64,000 bases of DNA from Flavobacterium frigidimaris. GTDB lineage: Bacteria; Bacteroidota; Bacteroidia; Flavobacteriales; Flavobacteriaceae. The stretch spans positions 124,001 through 188,000 of the forward strand of contig FQWG01000006.1 of the NCBI GenBank assembly GCA_900129595.1, given 5' to 3'. The position numbers were made by a program, and so were the translations under genes. Positions 8,877 to 17,335 of the stretch are shown one piece after another; position 1 is the first letter of the stretch; every line of letters begins with the position of its first letter. The notes under the pieces were generated by a model. The model saw nothing but the letters and a program-made list of their open reading frames with translations, ran no database searches and was not told the DNA's origin.

Positions 8877-8908
8877 CAAAAATAGTTTTTATAAGCTTAT
8901 AAAACTAT
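8877..8908 (-). promoter_or_regulatory. Promoter -7 box and palindrome before the sigma factor gene
   Basis: On the minus strand TATTTTTG (8877-8884) fits the Bacteroidota -7 consensus TAnnTTTG. It overlaps a near-perfect palindrome at 8882-8908 centred on AAGCTT, with arms ATAGTTTT and AAAACTAT. No good -33 TTG is seen. The palindrome could be an operator for autoregulation or a weak terminator for the gene ending at 8905. Confidence 0.45.
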
Positions 8909-9306
8909 CTTTTAAAAATAGTACGGGCTGCGTCCTGGTTATTACTTACAATTGTTAAATTTTGATTATCAAGGCTTTCTATGATGTAAGTCTTGCCCTC
9001 AAAAGTAATCAGGTCATGTTCTGACTGATCGAAAAAGCTGATGCCTTTTTCTATTTGATATATACTATTTCTAATCTCTACATTGTTCTTGTAGGTAATC
9101 ACTCTTCCGTTAGAAGTAAATATTACCTTCTTCGTAAATCCTATGGTTTTAGGAGTTGCCGTATAAGGATTGCTACTTCCTCCAATCGATTTTTGCCAGA
9201 TCCAGGTGTTCACGATAGAACCGGAATTCATGGTTGTTGACTCCAGTGAATAAGCACTTGAAAAAAGACAGCACATCATAATAAATAATAAGAATTGCTT
9301 TTTCAT
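8905..9306 (-). CDS. Secreted small protein, lipocalin-like
   Basis: A 133-residue protein with an N-terminal signal peptide (about 20 residues ending near Ala-Tyr-Ser) and a body of alternating beta-type segments. It has a Trp-Ile-Trp-Gln-Lys segment near the start, as in small lipocalin-like domains that measure a 'test result' strand pattern in Bacteroidota. The assignment is by general pattern. It starts 7 bases after the upstream lipoprotein stop, so the two form a unit. Confidence 0.55.
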   Translation of the reverse strand: MKKQFLLFIMMCCLFSSAYSLESTTMNSGSIVNTWIWQKSIGGSSNPYTATPKTIGFTKKVIFTSNGRVITYKNNVEIRNSIYQIEKGISFFDQSEHDLITFEGKTYIIESLDNQNLTIVSNNQDAARTIFKR

Positions 9307-9312
9307 AGTCGA

Positions 9313-10191
9313 TTATTTTTGAGCTGCGATTTTTTCCTGAATTAATTTTTTGAAAGCTTTTATTTCAGCACTCTGATCTGCAGTGTCATTATTGTCAATA
9401 AAAATCTTAGTTGATATCCCTGCCTGACGAAGTTCAAAATAAGTACCTCCCTGGTTAGCAGCATCTGGTGTACCATAAGTTTTTGTTTGTCCTTTTAAAC
9501 TTAAAATTTCTGCAGGAACAGCTTTCAATAACAATGTGTAATCTCCTTTTTTGCTTGTTGCTGTATATTTATATTGATTAAAATCATAACCTCCAGCTAC
9601 AACATTTAAAAACTTCAAAATGTTAAAATCATTTATTTGATAAAATTTTTGACAATCAGTTCCGCCAGTGCATTGATTGAAATAACTTCCTACTATAATA
9701 TTGTCAGGATTCTCTACAGTTTTATTAAAAAGAATCGTTTTTGTAGTTTTTGGTATTAAGATAAAATCACTAGGATAGTTTGGTGCTGAACTAATTGGTT
9801 CTCCAGGCTGAGGTGATTTTTCGTAATAGTTAACTAAAATTTCGCACTTGTTTTCTACAATGCTAGTTATTTTTATACTATATCCAGTGGTGGTTTTAAG
9901 ACCGGAGAAAAGACCAATCATGTAGTTTTTGGTAAAATCAATAGTAAGATCACCTGAATTTGGACAAGAGCTTTCGCGCTTTGTAAAAATACTTTTTAAT
10001 TTCTCTTCAGAAGATATTAAAACATAAGTTGGAACATTAGGAGGCGTATTAACATTGTATGAACACAGAAGTGGAGTGTTTACAAAAGTAGCCTCTTCAC
10101 TTGGTCCGCAATCTACTCTTATATCGTCGTTATTAAGAGAGCATCCGCTAAATCCAAAAGCTATAAATAAGCTTAACATTAATTTTTTCAT
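9313..10191 (-). CDS. Lipoprotein of unknown function
   Basis: A 292-residue protein with a lipoprotein signal: a basic start, a hydrophobic stretch and the lipobox Phe-Ser-Gly-Cys at residues 14-17. The following Ser-Leu-Asn-Asn-Asp-Asp lets it be sorted to the outer membrane. The mature part is beta-rich with several cysteines (for example around residues 44-49 and 173-179) that could form disulfides. It leads a unit with the lipocalin-like gene. I do not recognise a family. Confidence 0.65.
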   Translation of the reverse strand: MKKLMLSLFIAFGFSGCSLNNDDIRVDCGPSEEATFVNTPLLCSYNVNTPPNVPTYVLISSEEKLKSIFTKRESSCPNSGDLTIDFTKNYMIGLFSGLKTTTGYSIKITSIVENKCEILVNYYEKSPQPGEPISSAPNYPSDFILIPKTTKTILFNKTVENPDNIIVGSYFNQCTGGTDCQKFYQINDFNILKFLNVVAGGYDFNQYKYTATSKKGDYTLLLKAVPAEILSLKGQTKTYGTPDAANQGGTYFELRQAGISTKIFIDNNDTADQSAEIKAFKKLIQEKIAAQK

Positions 10192-10398
10192 GATAAATTT
10201 AATTAGGTTATATACTGTAGATGGTCATCTTTTGAAATGGTTGCGTTAAAAAAGAGTTTTTTTTTGTTTTTTTAAACAAGAATAGTTTTCAGAATGTTTA
10301 TTAAATTTAGAATAAGGGCTAATTAGTGAAATTTCAATTTTAAAAATTAAGTACTACGTATTATTGCTTACTTTTACTTTTCAAAAATAAATGTAGTT

Positions 10399-11772
10399 AT
10401 GTTCGATTTTCTTCCCTGCTTATTAGCTTTTGTCATCGCTTTATTTGTGGGTGTGTACTTAGGTAAATTGCTGTTTTCGGCAAGATTTCAATCAGATAAA
10501 GTCAGTCTGGAAGAACGTTTGGCAGCTCATCTCAATCAATTGCAATTACAAAAAGAACAATTTGAAAGAGAAAGAAACAATTTCGAAAAACAACTGCAGT
10601 TAACTAATTTAGAAAAAGAAAGCATCCGGACAGAAAAAGACAGTCTGGCCATTCAGCTTTCTAAAAAAGAAGTAGATTTTGAAAATTTATGGGAACGTCA
10701 TAAAGAACAAAAAAACGAAATCACAGAACTTCAGGAAAAATTCACCAAAGAATTTGAAAATTTAGCCAATAAAATTCTCGAGGAAAAGTCTGCAAAATTC
10801 ACAGAACAGAATAGTGAGAATATGAAAAACATCCTCATGCCCTTACAGGATAAAATTCAGGGTTTCGAGAAAAAGGTAGAGCAGACACACAAAGAAAGCA
10901 TTGACTATCATGCTGCTTTACGTCAACAAATTATAGGTCTTAGTGAGATGAATGCACAAATGAGTAAAGAAACCCTGAACCTGACAAAAGCTTTAAAAGG
11001 CGATAGTAAAATGCAGGGAAATTGGGGAGAACTCGTTCTGGAACGTGTTTTAGAAAAATCAGGCTTAGAAAAAGGGCGTGAATACGAAGTGCAGCAAAGT
11101 TTTACGAATAGCGAAGGAAACAGGGTTTTGCCTGATGTGGTCATTAATCTGCCTGATGGTAAAAAAATGATTGTAGATTCTAAAGTTTCCTTAGTCGCGT
11201 ATGAAAGATGGATCAATGAAGAATCAGAAATCCTGAAAATTGATTTTTTAAAAGAACATGTAAATTCAATCAAAAGACACGTTGAGCAACTCGGAAACAA
11301 AAATTATCACGACTTATATCAGATAGAAAGCCCGGATTTTGTATTGCTTTTTATCCCAATTGAGCCCGCTTTTGCAATTGCGCTAAACGAAGATTCAACG
11401 CTGTACAATAAAGCCTTCGACCGCAATATTGTCATCGTAACGCCAACAACTTTACTGGCGACATTGCGAACTATCGACAGTATGTGGACCAATCAGAAAC
11501 AACAGGAGAATGCTTTCGAAATTGCCAGACAAGCTGGGGCATTGTACGATAAATTTGAAGGTTTTGTAACCGATTTAGTTAGAATTGGTAATAAAATTAA
11601 AGACACTAAAACAGAATATGAAAGTGCGATGAGCAAACTCGTTGACGGCAGAGGGAATTTGATTTCGAGTGTCGAAAAATTAAAGAAAATGGGAGCTAAG
11701 GCAAAAAAGTCACTTCCGGAAAATATTATTGCGAGAGCCTCAATTGAAGATGAAAATCAATTATTGAATTAA
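10399..11772 (+). CDS. rmuC: DNA recombination protein RmuC
   Basis: A 457-residue protein with the RmuC layout: an N-terminal membrane segment (residues 6-25), a long coiled coil (about 35-190), then the nuclease-like RmuC domain. Marker stretches are Gly-Asn-Trp-Gly-Glu-Leu-Val-Leu-Glu, Leu-Pro-Asp-Val-Val-Ile and Val-Asp-Ser-Lys-Val-Ser in the domain core, and Ile-Val-Thr-Pro-Thr-Thr-Leu-Leu-Ala near its end. RmuC limits recombination between inverted repeats in Escherichia coli. The length agrees with the family. It begins a plus-strand run with the thioesterase and VOC genes. Confidence 0.93.
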   Translation: MFDFLPCLLAFVIALFVGVYLGKLLFSARFQSDKVSLEERLAAHLNQLQLQKEQFERERNNFEKQLQLTNLEKESIRTEKDSLAIQLSKKEVDFENLWERHKEQKNEITELQEKFTKEFENLANKILEEKSAKFTEQNSENMKNILMPLQDKIQGFEKKVEQTHKESIDYHAALRQQIIGLSEMNAQMSKETLNLTKALKGDSKMQGNWGELVLERVLEKSGLEKGREYEVQQSFTNSEGNRVLPDVVINLPDGKKMIVDSKVSLVAYERWINEESEILKIDFLKEHVNSIKRHVEQLGNKNYHDLYQIESPDFVLLFIPIEPAFAIALNEDSTLYNKAFDRNIVIVTPTTLLATLRTIDSMWTNQKQQENAFEIARQAGALYDKFEGFVTDLVRIGNKIKDTKTEYESAMSKLVDGRGNLISSVEKLKKMGAKAKKSLPENIIARASIEDENQLLN

Positions 11773-11816
11773 GTTACTCTCATATAAAAAATAAACCTAT
11801 CCCATAAAATAAAAAT

Positions 11817-12365
11817 ATGACTGCAGATTTCAGACCCGTTTCCTCATCGAAAATAAGTATTTCAGAATTGATGTTGCCATCACATACAAACTTTAGTGGT
11901 AAAATTCACGGAGGTTATATTTTGCAATTGCTGGATCAGATTGCTTTTGCCTGTGCATCAAAATTTTGCGGTAACTATTGTGTAACAGCTTCTGTTGATA
12001 CCGTGAATTTTTTAAAACCAATAGAAGTTGGTGAATTAGTTACCATGAAAGCTTCTGTGAATTATGTTGGCAGAAGTTCGATGATTGTAGGGATTCGTGT
12101 AGAGGCCGAAAATATTCAGACAGGCGCTGTAAAACATTGTAATTCATCTTATTTTACAATGGTTGCCAAAGATAAAGAAGGGAAAAGCGTAAAAGTGCCG
12201 GGATTAATTTTATCTAATTTAGATGAAGTGCGCCGTTTTAGAAAATGCATCAAACAAATTGAGTCTAAAAAGGAAGTCGAAGAACACGCGAAAATTACCA
12301 ATGTAAATTCGATTGAAGATTTAGCAAGTTTAGATCAGTACAATGTATTGCTGGAAATCAGCTAG
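11817..12365 (+). CDS. Acyl-CoA thioesterase, hotdog fold
   Basis: A 182-residue protein with one hotdog domain of the YciA/BFIT group. The helix start Gly-Lys-Ile-His-Gly-Gly-Tyr-Ile-Leu (about residues 28-36) and the Val-Asp-Thr-Val-Asn-Phe-Leu-Lys-Pro strand carry the expected active-site surroundings. It would hydrolyse acyl-CoA in the cytoplasm. It starts 44 bases after rmuC. An out-of-place start of the next open frame lies inside its 3' end, but the real downstream gene starts later. Confidence 0.88.
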   Translation: MTADFRPVSSSKISISELMLPSHTNFSGKIHGGYILQLLDQIAFACASKFCGNYCVTASVDTVNFLKPIEVGELVTMKASVNYVGRSSMIVGIRVEAENIQTGAVKHCNSSYFTMVAKDKEGKSVKVPGLILSNLDEVRRFRKCIKQIESKKEVEEHAKITNVNSIEDLASLDQYNVLLEIS

Positions 12366-12399
12366 AATAATTAATTACGTTAAATTAAAATCGAAGAAA

Positions 12400-12795
12400 A
12401 TGGTAAAGTTTGGGTATACAATTTTATATGTAGAAAATGTAGAAAAGTCAATTGCGTTTTATGAAAATGTATTTGGTTTTTCAAGAAAGTTTGTAACTCC
12501 TGAAAATGATTATGGAGAATTAAGTACGGGGGAAACGACGATTTCGTTTGCTTCAAAAAAACTGGCCGCCCAAAATCTGAAAGAGGGTTTTATCGGAAGT
12601 AATTTAGAAGATAAACCTTTTGCAATCGAATTGGGTTTTATTACAGATAATGTAGGCGAACTGGTGCAAAAAGCAACTTCTCTTGGTGCAGTACTGGTAA
12701 AAGAGCCAACGCAGAAGCCATGGGGACAAATTGTAGCTTATGTCAGAGATTTAGATGGTTTTTTGATTGAGATTTGTACAGAAGTTCAGGCATAG
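12400..12795 (+). CDS. VOC (glyoxalase/bleomycin resistance) family protein
   Basis: A 131-residue single-domain member of the vicinal oxygen chelate superfamily. It shows the N-terminal Tyr-Val-Glu-Asn-Val-Glu-Lys-Ser-Ile-Ala-Phe-Tyr motif and the C-terminal Val-Arg-Asp-Leu-Asp-Gly-Phe-Leu-Ile-Glu-Ile segment, whose Glu is the usual metal ligand. I use the ATG at 12400; an earlier ATG at 12343 lies within the thioesterase gene and would add unrelated residues. The substrate is unknown. Confidence 0.88.
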   Translation: MVKFGYTILYVENVEKSIAFYENVFGFSRKFVTPENDYGELSTGETTISFASKKLAAQNLKEGFIGSNLEDKPFAIELGFITDNVGELVQKATSLGAVLVKEPTQKPWGQIVAYVRDLDGFLIEICTEVQA

Positions 12796-13057
12796 TGATG
12801 TCCTTATATGACAAATCATATTTTATATTTTACATTTTCACAAATCACCTTAAAACGACAAAAAAACATTTCACAAATATTTAGCATAAAGCGAGAACTA
12901 AGAGCTGGAAAATTTCGTAACTTTAAGTACAATGATTGGATTACTGTTTTTCACGGAGTATTGCCATTCGATTTTTCCCGCATTTAATTAAGTCCAGTTT
13001 TTTCTCTTCTTATAAATAAAAAAATCGATTGACATAATTGTTTAAATATTGACGATT
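12796..13057. other. Gene-free interval before the yceI-like gene
   Basis: About 260 AT-rich bases with no convincing open frame or terminator hairpin. It presumably carries the promoter of the YceI gene, but no clean TTG/TAnnTTTG pair is visible. Confidence 0.4.
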
Positions 13058-13627
13058 ATGAAAAAAATTACTTTATTTATTTTGCTATTTACAGCCTGTT
13101 CTGCTATTGCCCAGGATAAATTTTTTACCAATACGGGAACCATTAATTTTGAAGCTTCCGTACCTTTTTTCGAAGAAGTAAAAGCTGTAAACAGACAGGT
13201 TGCAATTGTTTTAGAGCCACGAACAAGTACGTTTATTTGTACTGTTATTGTCAAAGATTTTCGTTTTAAATTGGATATGATGCAAGATCATTTCAACGAA
13301 AATTATATGGAAAGCCGCCGTTATCCAAAAGCCGTCTTTAAAGGGAAAATCGAAAAATTCGATTTGAAGGATATTAATGAAATCGAAAAAGAATATCAAA
13401 TTAAAGGAAAGCTTGTATTACGGGGAAAATCAAAAGAAGTAATTGTAAATGCTCTCATCAAAAAAGTGGGAGACGGAATTCAGATTATATCTGATTTCCC
13501 AATTGCTGTATCTGATTTCAATATCCGGATTCCGAACGAAATAGCGTCAAAAATTGCAAAAATTGCGAATACAGAATTGATAGGAGTTGTTCATACTACT
13601 GATTTAATGTATCTGACACTCAAATAA
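13058..13627 (+). CDS. YceI-family periplasmic protein
   Basis: A 189-residue protein with a signal peptide ending near Ala-Ile-Ala-Gln and a lipocalin-like YceI domain. The Arg-Tyr-Pro-Lys-Ala-Val-Phe-Lys-Gly segment (about residues 88-96) is the family hallmark. YceI proteins bind isoprenoid-like lipids in a beta-barrel pocket. The ATG at 13058 is preferred over a TTG three codons upstream because it starts directly at the signal peptide. It converges with the TIGR01777 gene, 2 bases away. Confidence 0.87.
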   Translation: MKKITLFILLFTACSAIAQDKFFTNTGTINFEASVPFFEEVKAVNRQVAIVLEPRTSTFICTVIVKDFRFKLDMMQDHFNENYMESRRYPKAVFKGKIEKFDLKDINEIEKEYQIKGKLVLRGKSKEVIVNALIKKVGDGIQIISDFPIAVSDFNIRIPNEIASKIAKIANTELIGVVHTTDLMYLTLK

Positions 13628-13629
13628 CT

Positions 13630-14541
13630 TTAATTAAGGCAGCTTGCAAGTGCACGTTCCAGATCTGTAAATTGAAACACAAAGCCGGTTTCCTGTATTT
13701 TCTGAGACGAAACCCTTTGTCCTTCTAACACAGCAATACTCATTTCGCCTAAAACAATTTTAAGGATAAATACCGGTGCTTTGGGAAGCCAAATCTTGTA
13801 TCTAAATAAACGGGCTAATGTTTTAGATAATTTGGCGTTTGTAGTATTGTCCGTAACGCAGGCATTATAAGGACCGTGCATTTCTTCGTTTACAATTGCT
13901 TTTAGGTATATTTCGCATAAATCTGCAATATGAACCCACGGAACGTATTGTTTTCCCGTGCCTAATATGGTGCCAAAGCCCAACTTAAAGCTTGGGACAA
14001 CTTTTTTGAGAAAACCTTCGTCTTTGCCCAAAACGATTCCCGTCCTGACTTTTACAGTTCTAATACCTAACGAATTAATTTTATCGACAGCTTTTTCCCA
14101 TTCCTGACAAGTGATTCCTAAAAAGTCATTGGCCGGGGGAGTATTTTCTGTACAGATTGTATCATTTGTATAAGCACCATATATTCCAACCGCAGATGCA
14201 GAAATAAAAGCATCTAACGTTTTATTGTTTTTTTCTAAAATAGAGAAGATAAGATTAATGGGTTTTGTACGACTTTCGAGAATGTCTTTTTTACGTTTTT
14301 CAGTCCATCTTTTTTCTACAATTCCTTCTCCAGCCAGATGAATGATGTAATCTGCTTTTAATATCGCTTCTTCATCAATATAATTACGGTCTAAATTCCA
14401 TTTGTAGTAGGTGACCGAAGAAGTGTTTTTTCTGTCAGAACGGCTTAAAACAGATACTGAGAAACCATTATCAATAAGTAAATCTGTCAGATGTTTGCCT
14501 ATAAATCCAGTTCCTCCCGTTAGTAGAATGTTTTTTGCCAT
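13630..14541 (-). CDS. TIGR01777-family NAD-dependent epimerase-like protein (YfcH-like)
   Basis: A 303-residue extended SDR protein with the nucleotide loop GGTGFIG at residues 9-15 and family motifs Ser-Arg-Thr-Lys-Pro-Ile, Ser-Ala-Val-Gly-Ile-Tyr-Gly and Val-Pro-Trp-Val-His-Ile. The C-terminal DUF1731-like part includes Gly-Gln-Arg-Val-Ser. The enzymatic reaction is not established. In several bacteria this gene belongs to light- or stress-induced sets with photolyase genes, and here it flanks such a block. It is divergent from the TetR-like gene, so the 98-base gap must hold both promoters. Confidence 0.88.
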   Translation of the reverse strand: MAKNILLTGGTGFIGKHLTDLLIDNGFSVSVLSRSDRKNTSSVTYYKWNLDRNYIDEEAILKADYIIHLAGEGIVEKRWTEKRKKDILESRTKPINLIFSILEKNNKTLDAFISASAVGIYGAYTNDTICTENTPPANDFLGITCQEWEKAVDKINSLGIRTVKVRTGIVLGKDEGFLKKVVPSFKLGFGTILGTGKQYVPWVHIADLCEIYLKAIVNEEMHGPYNACVTDNTTNAKLSKTLARLFRYKIWLPKAPVFILKIVLGEMSIAVLEGQRVSSQKIQETGFVFQFTDLERALASCLN

Positions 14542-14639
14542 GATAGTTTATAATTTATTTAACAGTATATTTTTTGTAAGAATAAGTAAAGATACTTAAC
14601 CATTGCTTACCTTTAAGGCAAATTAAAAAATTTAATAAG

Positions 14640-15302
14640 ATGGAAGCTAAAAATAAGGCAATCAGCAAAGAAGACATCGTTTCGATATACATGAATGAAG
14701 TTTTAGAAAAAGGCGAAAAACCAAAATCGGTTTATCATTTTGCAAAAGAAAATAATTTTACTGAAGCTGAATTTTATCCTTTTTTTGGAACACTAGAAGG
14801 TTTGGAAAAAGAAATATTCAGATTGTTTTTTGTGAACACAATTGATTTGCTGCATAAAAACGCGGATTATTTAGAATATGATATGAAAAATAAAATGTTG
14901 AGTTTTTATTTCACTTTTTTTGAGATCCTGACAGCCAACAGAAGTTATGTTTTACAATCTTTAAAATTTGATAGAAACCCGCTTAAAAATTTAGTGCAGC
15001 TGACGTCGCTTCGCAATAGTTTCAAAGAATATGTTTCTGAAATATTGACAGATGACTATCGACTAGAGCAGGAAAAGCTACAAAAATTTCAGGAAAAAGG
15101 AATTCAGGAATCAGCATGGCTGCAATTGATGCTGACGATAAAATTTTGGGTTGATGATTCGTCACCAGCTTTTGAAAAAACAGATATTTTTATCGAAAAA
15201 TCAGTGAATGCTTCATTTGAGTTAATGAATGTTACGCCATTAAATCATCTTATAGATTTGGGGAAATTTCTTTTTAAAGAAAAAATATACAGTAAACAAT
15301 GA
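14640..15302 (+). CDS. TetR-like transcriptional regulator
   Basis: A 220-residue all-helical protein. Residues ~10-55 resemble a TetR HTH (Ser-Val-Tyr-His-Phe-Ala-Lys-Glu-Asn-Asn-Phe, then Glu-Ala-Glu-Phe-Tyr-Pro-Phe-Phe), though divergent, and the rest looks like a TetR ligand-binding C-terminal domain. It overlaps the ABC1 kinase start by 4 bases (ATGA), so the two are translationally coupled and probably act in one pathway. It may control its own operon and the divergent epimerase gene; no operator can be named. Confidence 0.75.
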   Translation: MEAKNKAISKEDIVSIYMNEVLEKGEKPKSVYHFAKENNFTEAEFYPFFGTLEGLEKEIFRLFFVNTIDLLHKNADYLEYDMKNKMLSFYFTFFEILTANRSYVLQSLKFDRNPLKNLVQLTSLRNSFKEYVSEILTDDYRLEQEKLQKFQEKGIQESAWLQLMLTIKFWVDDSSPAFEKTDIFIEKSVNASFELMNVTPLNHLIDLGKFLFKEKIYSKQ

Positions 15303-16603
15303 AAACAATCGACTATATACCAACGTCAAAAATAGAAAGAGCCAGTAAATTGGTGCAAACCGGTGCAAAAATAGGCGTGAACTATGTGAAGCATTATGCT
15401 GAAAAAATGGTCAATCCTGATTTGACACGTGATAAACTCAACGAAAATAACGCCGAAGATATTTACGACGGATTAAAAAGCCTGAAAGGAAGTGCACTAA
15501 AAGTGGCCCAAATGCTTAGCATGGACAAGAATTTTTTGCCTCAGGCGTATGTCGAGAAATTCTCTTTGTCCCAATTTTCTGTTCCACCGCTTTCTGCTCC
15601 ATTAGTTTTAAAAACCTTTAAAACCAATTTTGGTAAAACACCTTATGAAATTTTCGACGAATTCAATGCCAATTCAGTAAATGCAGCCAGTATTGGTCAG
15701 GTGCATTTAGCAGTGAAAGACGGTAAAAAGTTAGCCGTTAAAATCCAGTATCCCGGCGTTGCCAATAGTATTTCGTCAGATTTAGCTTTGGTAAAACCTA
15801 TTGCGATCAGAATGTTTAATCTACAGGGAAAAGATTCTGATAAATATTTTAAAGAAGTCGAAGATAAACTCATCGAGGAGACTAATTATTTACTCGAATT
15901 AAAACAAAGCGAAGAAGTAGTAGAAGCGTGCAATAAAATTGACAATTTACTTTTTCCAAGATATTATCCTGAGTTTTCGTCAGAGAAAATCATCACCATG
16001 GACTGGATGACGGGAATTCATCTTTCTGAATTTACCGCCATCAATACAGACAAAGAAGTGGGCGATAAGCTAGGTCAGGCATTGTGGGATTTTTACATGT
16101 ACCAAATTCATGTATTGCGAAAAGTACACGCAGATCCGCATCCCGGAAACTTTTTGGTAGACGATCAAAACCATTTGATTGCGCTTGATTTTGGTTGTAT
16201 GAAAATAATTCCAGAGGAATTTTATGTGCCGTACTTTGAGTTGATCAATAAAAATGTAATTACAGATAAAGCGCTTTTCAATCAAAAATTGTTCGAGTTA
16301 GAAATTCTTCGTCCGGATGATACTCCGGCAGAAATTGAGTATTTCACTGAGATGTTCCATGACTTGTTATCGCTTTTTACGAAACCATTCCAAAACGAAA
16401 CTTTTGATTTTGCCGATGAAACTTTCTTTGACAGTATTGCCAAATTAGGCGAACGTTTCTCAAACGATACCAACCTCAGAAAAATGAACGGAAATCGTGG
16501 CTCAAAACATTTTATTTACATGAACAGAACCTTCTTTGGTTTGTATAATCTGATGTTCGATTTAAAGGCGAAGATTGTCGTTTCGAATTATATAAAATAT
16601 TAG
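15299..16603 (+). CDS. ABC1/UbiB-family atypical kinase
   Basis: A 434-residue protein of the AarF/UbiB/ADCK group. Visible motifs are the family helix Lys-Val-Ala-Gln (68-71, in place of the usual KxGQ), Ala-Ser-Ile-Gly-Gln-Val-His (130-136), the ATP lysine at 148, the Glu-Glu-Thr-Asn segment at 193-196, the catalytic HADPHPGN at 277-284 and DFG at 297-299. Such proteins act in isoprenoid-lipid metabolism such as quinone synthesis. In Flavobacterium-type bacteria the partner could be menaquinone or carotenoid synthesis. The Gly-to-Ala change in KxGQ may alter nucleotide preference; that is inference. Confidence 0.9.
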   Translation: MKTIDYIPTSKIERASKLVQTGAKIGVNYVKHYAEKMVNPDLTRDKLNENNAEDIYDGLKSLKGSALKVAQMLSMDKNFLPQAYVEKFSLSQFSVPPLSAPLVLKTFKTNFGKTPYEIFDEFNANSVNAASIGQVHLAVKDGKKLAVKIQYPGVANSISSDLALVKPIAIRMFNLQGKDSDKYFKEVEDKLIEETNYLLELKQSEEVVEACNKIDNLLFPRYYPEFSSEKIITMDWMTGIHLSEFTAINTDKEVGDKLGQALWDFYMYQIHVLRKVHADPHPGNFLVDDQNHLIALDFGCMKIIPEEFYVPYFELINKNVITDKALFNQKLFELEILRPDDTPAEIEYFTEMFHDLLSLFTKPFQNETFDFADETFFDSIAKLGERFSNDTNLRKMNGNRGSKHFIYMNRTFFGLYNLMFDLKAKIVVSNYIKY

Positions 16604-16646
16604 GCGGTAAAAACAGTACTCCGATAATAAAATTTAACTTAAATAA

Positions 16647-17330
16647 ATGAGAAATATTCTAATTATCGGAGGAAGCAAAGGAATCGGAAGTGCTGTTTTA
16701 TTGCAACAGCTCGAAACCAATCGGGTGTATAATATCAGCAGGAGCGCACCGGAACTTACGCATCCTAATCTTACTCATTTTGGTTTAGATGTATTGCAGG
16801 ATGTACTTCCTGATCTAGACGAAATAGATTCTTTAGTTTATTGTCCCGGTTCTATTACGCTAAAGCCTATCTCGAATTTAAGTGTTGATGATTTTAGAAA
16901 AGATTTCGAAATCAATGTCATTGGTGCTGTAAAAGCGATTCAGAAATATTTGCCTGTTTTAAAAAAAGGTGATGAACCTTCGATCGTTTTATTCAGTACC
17001 GTTGCCGTAAAATTAGGAATGCCTTTTCACGCCAGTATTGCAACTGCAAAAGCGGGTGTCGAAGGCTTGACAAAATCACTTGGGGCTGAATTGGCTTCTG
17101 TAGTTCGTGTCAATGCCATTGCGCCTACTATTACAGATACTTCACTTTCGGCTTCGATCTTGCGAAACGATCGTATGAAAGAAAACATGATCGATCGCCA
17201 TCCTATGAAAAGTTATTTAAAACCTCATGAAGTTGCCCAAATGGTTGATTTTCTGATTTCTGAAAAAGCGAATTCTATTTCAGGTCAAATTTTCGAAATG
17301 GATTATGGATTAGTGACTTTTAAAATCTAG
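16647..17330 (+). CDS. SDR-family protein lacking the catalytic tyrosine
   Basis: A 227-residue short-chain dehydrogenase fold with GGSKGIG at residues 8-14, Cys-Pro-Gly in place of Asn-Ala-Gly at 66-68, and Ser117. The expected Tyr-xxx-Lys reads Ile131-Ala-Thr-Ala-Lys135, so the catalytic tyrosine is missing and the protein may bind NAD(P) without normal dehydrogenase chemistry. It follows the ABC1 kinase by 43 bases and precedes the next SDR gene by 5 bases, so it belongs to the same operon. Confidence 0.85.
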   Translation: MRNILIIGGSKGIGSAVLLQQLETNRVYNISRSAPELTHPNLTHFGLDVLQDVLPDLDEIDSLVYCPGSITLKPISNLSVDDFRKDFEINVIGAVKAIQKYLPVLKKGDEPSIVLFSTVAVKLGMPFHASIATAKAGVEGLTKSLGAELASVVRVNAIAPTITDTSLSASILRNDRMKENMIDRHPMKSYLKPHEVAQMVDFLISEKANSISGQIFEMDYGLVTFKI

Positions 17331-17335
17331 ACACT

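Noticed and set aside
12343..12399. Longer start for the VOC protein
   Set aside because: The extra 19 residues lie within the thioesterase gene and do not match VOC proteins; the ATG at 12400 begins at the conserved first strand.
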